The notes beneath the pieces are model-generated. The model saw only the letters and a program-made list of their open reading frames with translations, was not told the origin of the DNA and did not search any database. Source: Pelagibius sp036570545 (lineage in GTDB: Bacteria > Pseudomonadota > Alphaproteobacteria > Kiloniellales > Kiloniellaceae). Taken from it: a DNA stretch of 36,876 bases. The position numbers were made by a program, and so were the translations under genes. Shown here in pieces: positions 36,776 to 36,876 of this stretch (positions are counted from its first letter, which is position 1; each line of letters begins with the position of its first letter). The stretch covers positions 1-36,876 of the forward strand of contig DATCXZ010000102.1 in assembly GCA_036570545.1 (NCBI GenBank), written 5' to 3'.

Positions 36776-36876
36776 TCAGCGCTTCAGCGAGCCCAAGAGT
36801 CCCCGGACAAGCTGGCGGCCGAGCTGGCTGCCGATGGCGCGGACGGTCGACGTGAAGAAGGCCTCGCCGGCCGACT
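36776..36876 (-). CDS. HerA-like (DUF853) ATPase, C-terminal end only
   Basis: The frame runs off the window edge, so only the last 33 residues are visible. They read SAGEAFFTSTVRAIGSQLGR followed by QLVRGLLGSLKR and a stop. This matches the characteristic C-terminus of the DUF853/HerA-like helicase family, in which EAF...R.IGSQ.GRQ..RG.LGSL is conserved. The domain that binds nucleotide lies outside the window. The call rests on a short but distinctive tail. Confidence 0.7.
   Translation of the reverse strand, partial: SAGEAFFTSTVRAIGSQLGRQLVRGLLGSLKR

Overview
The window is GC-rich DNA with dense, often overlapping bacterial genes. The hopanoid genes, the Bacillus-like fad gene order, the BTAD/TPR regulator and the abundant extragenic palindromes fit an alphaproteobacterium, most likely of the Rhodospirillales type. 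That placement is inferred from gene content only; no rRNA or other taxonomic marker is present. I saw no tRNA, rRNA, CRISPR array or transposase gene.

Layout: (1) 1-5436 is a hopanoid lipid block: the 3' end of hpnE, shc (squalene-hopene cyclase), hpnG, hpnH (on the opposite strand, with a TTG start) and hpnM. A MITE-like element with 18-bp terminal inverted repeats sits between shc and hpnG and supplies the hpnG start codon. (2) 5629-6633 is an MDR-family oxidoreductase on the minus strand, separated from hpnM by two large palindromes. (3) 6814-12517 is a tight four-gene cluster: lysine 2,3-aminomutase, two different D-Ala-D-Ala-ligase-like ATP-grasp enzymes, and a fused GNAT / acetylpolyamine-amidohydrolase / GNAT protein. 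This is the best candidate for an undescribed system. It looks like a route to an acetylated beta-lysine conjugate. (4) 12674-15111 holds a tiny 38-residue ORF divergent from a BTAD-TolB-TPR regulator. (5) 15124-18660 (minus) holds metZ, a rhodanese and a Tat-type solute-binding protein. (6) 18930-20606 is a ThDP-dependent acetolactate-synthase-like enzyme.

(7) 20607-27170 is a mixed region: a second, larger palindromic element, a membrane coiled-coil protein, a small basic protein, a LysE exporter, an EamA transporter, an aldo/keto reductase, a PAS_5 protein, MarC and a DUF1203 protein. (8) 27188-34273 (minus) is a complete beta-oxidation operon transcribed fadD-fadA-fadN-fadE, with genes abutting or nearly so. 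(9) 34459-36876 holds a third, apparently one-ended copy of the MITE-like element, a hypothetical gene of lower GC, a UxaA/GarD-family dehydratase and the 3' end of a HerA-like (DUF853) ATPase.

The genes form several independent units: membrane hopanoids, a probable amino-acid-derived small molecule, sulfur amino acid synthesis and fatty acid degradation. Families of extragenic palindromes lie between the units and in places overlap start or stop codons.
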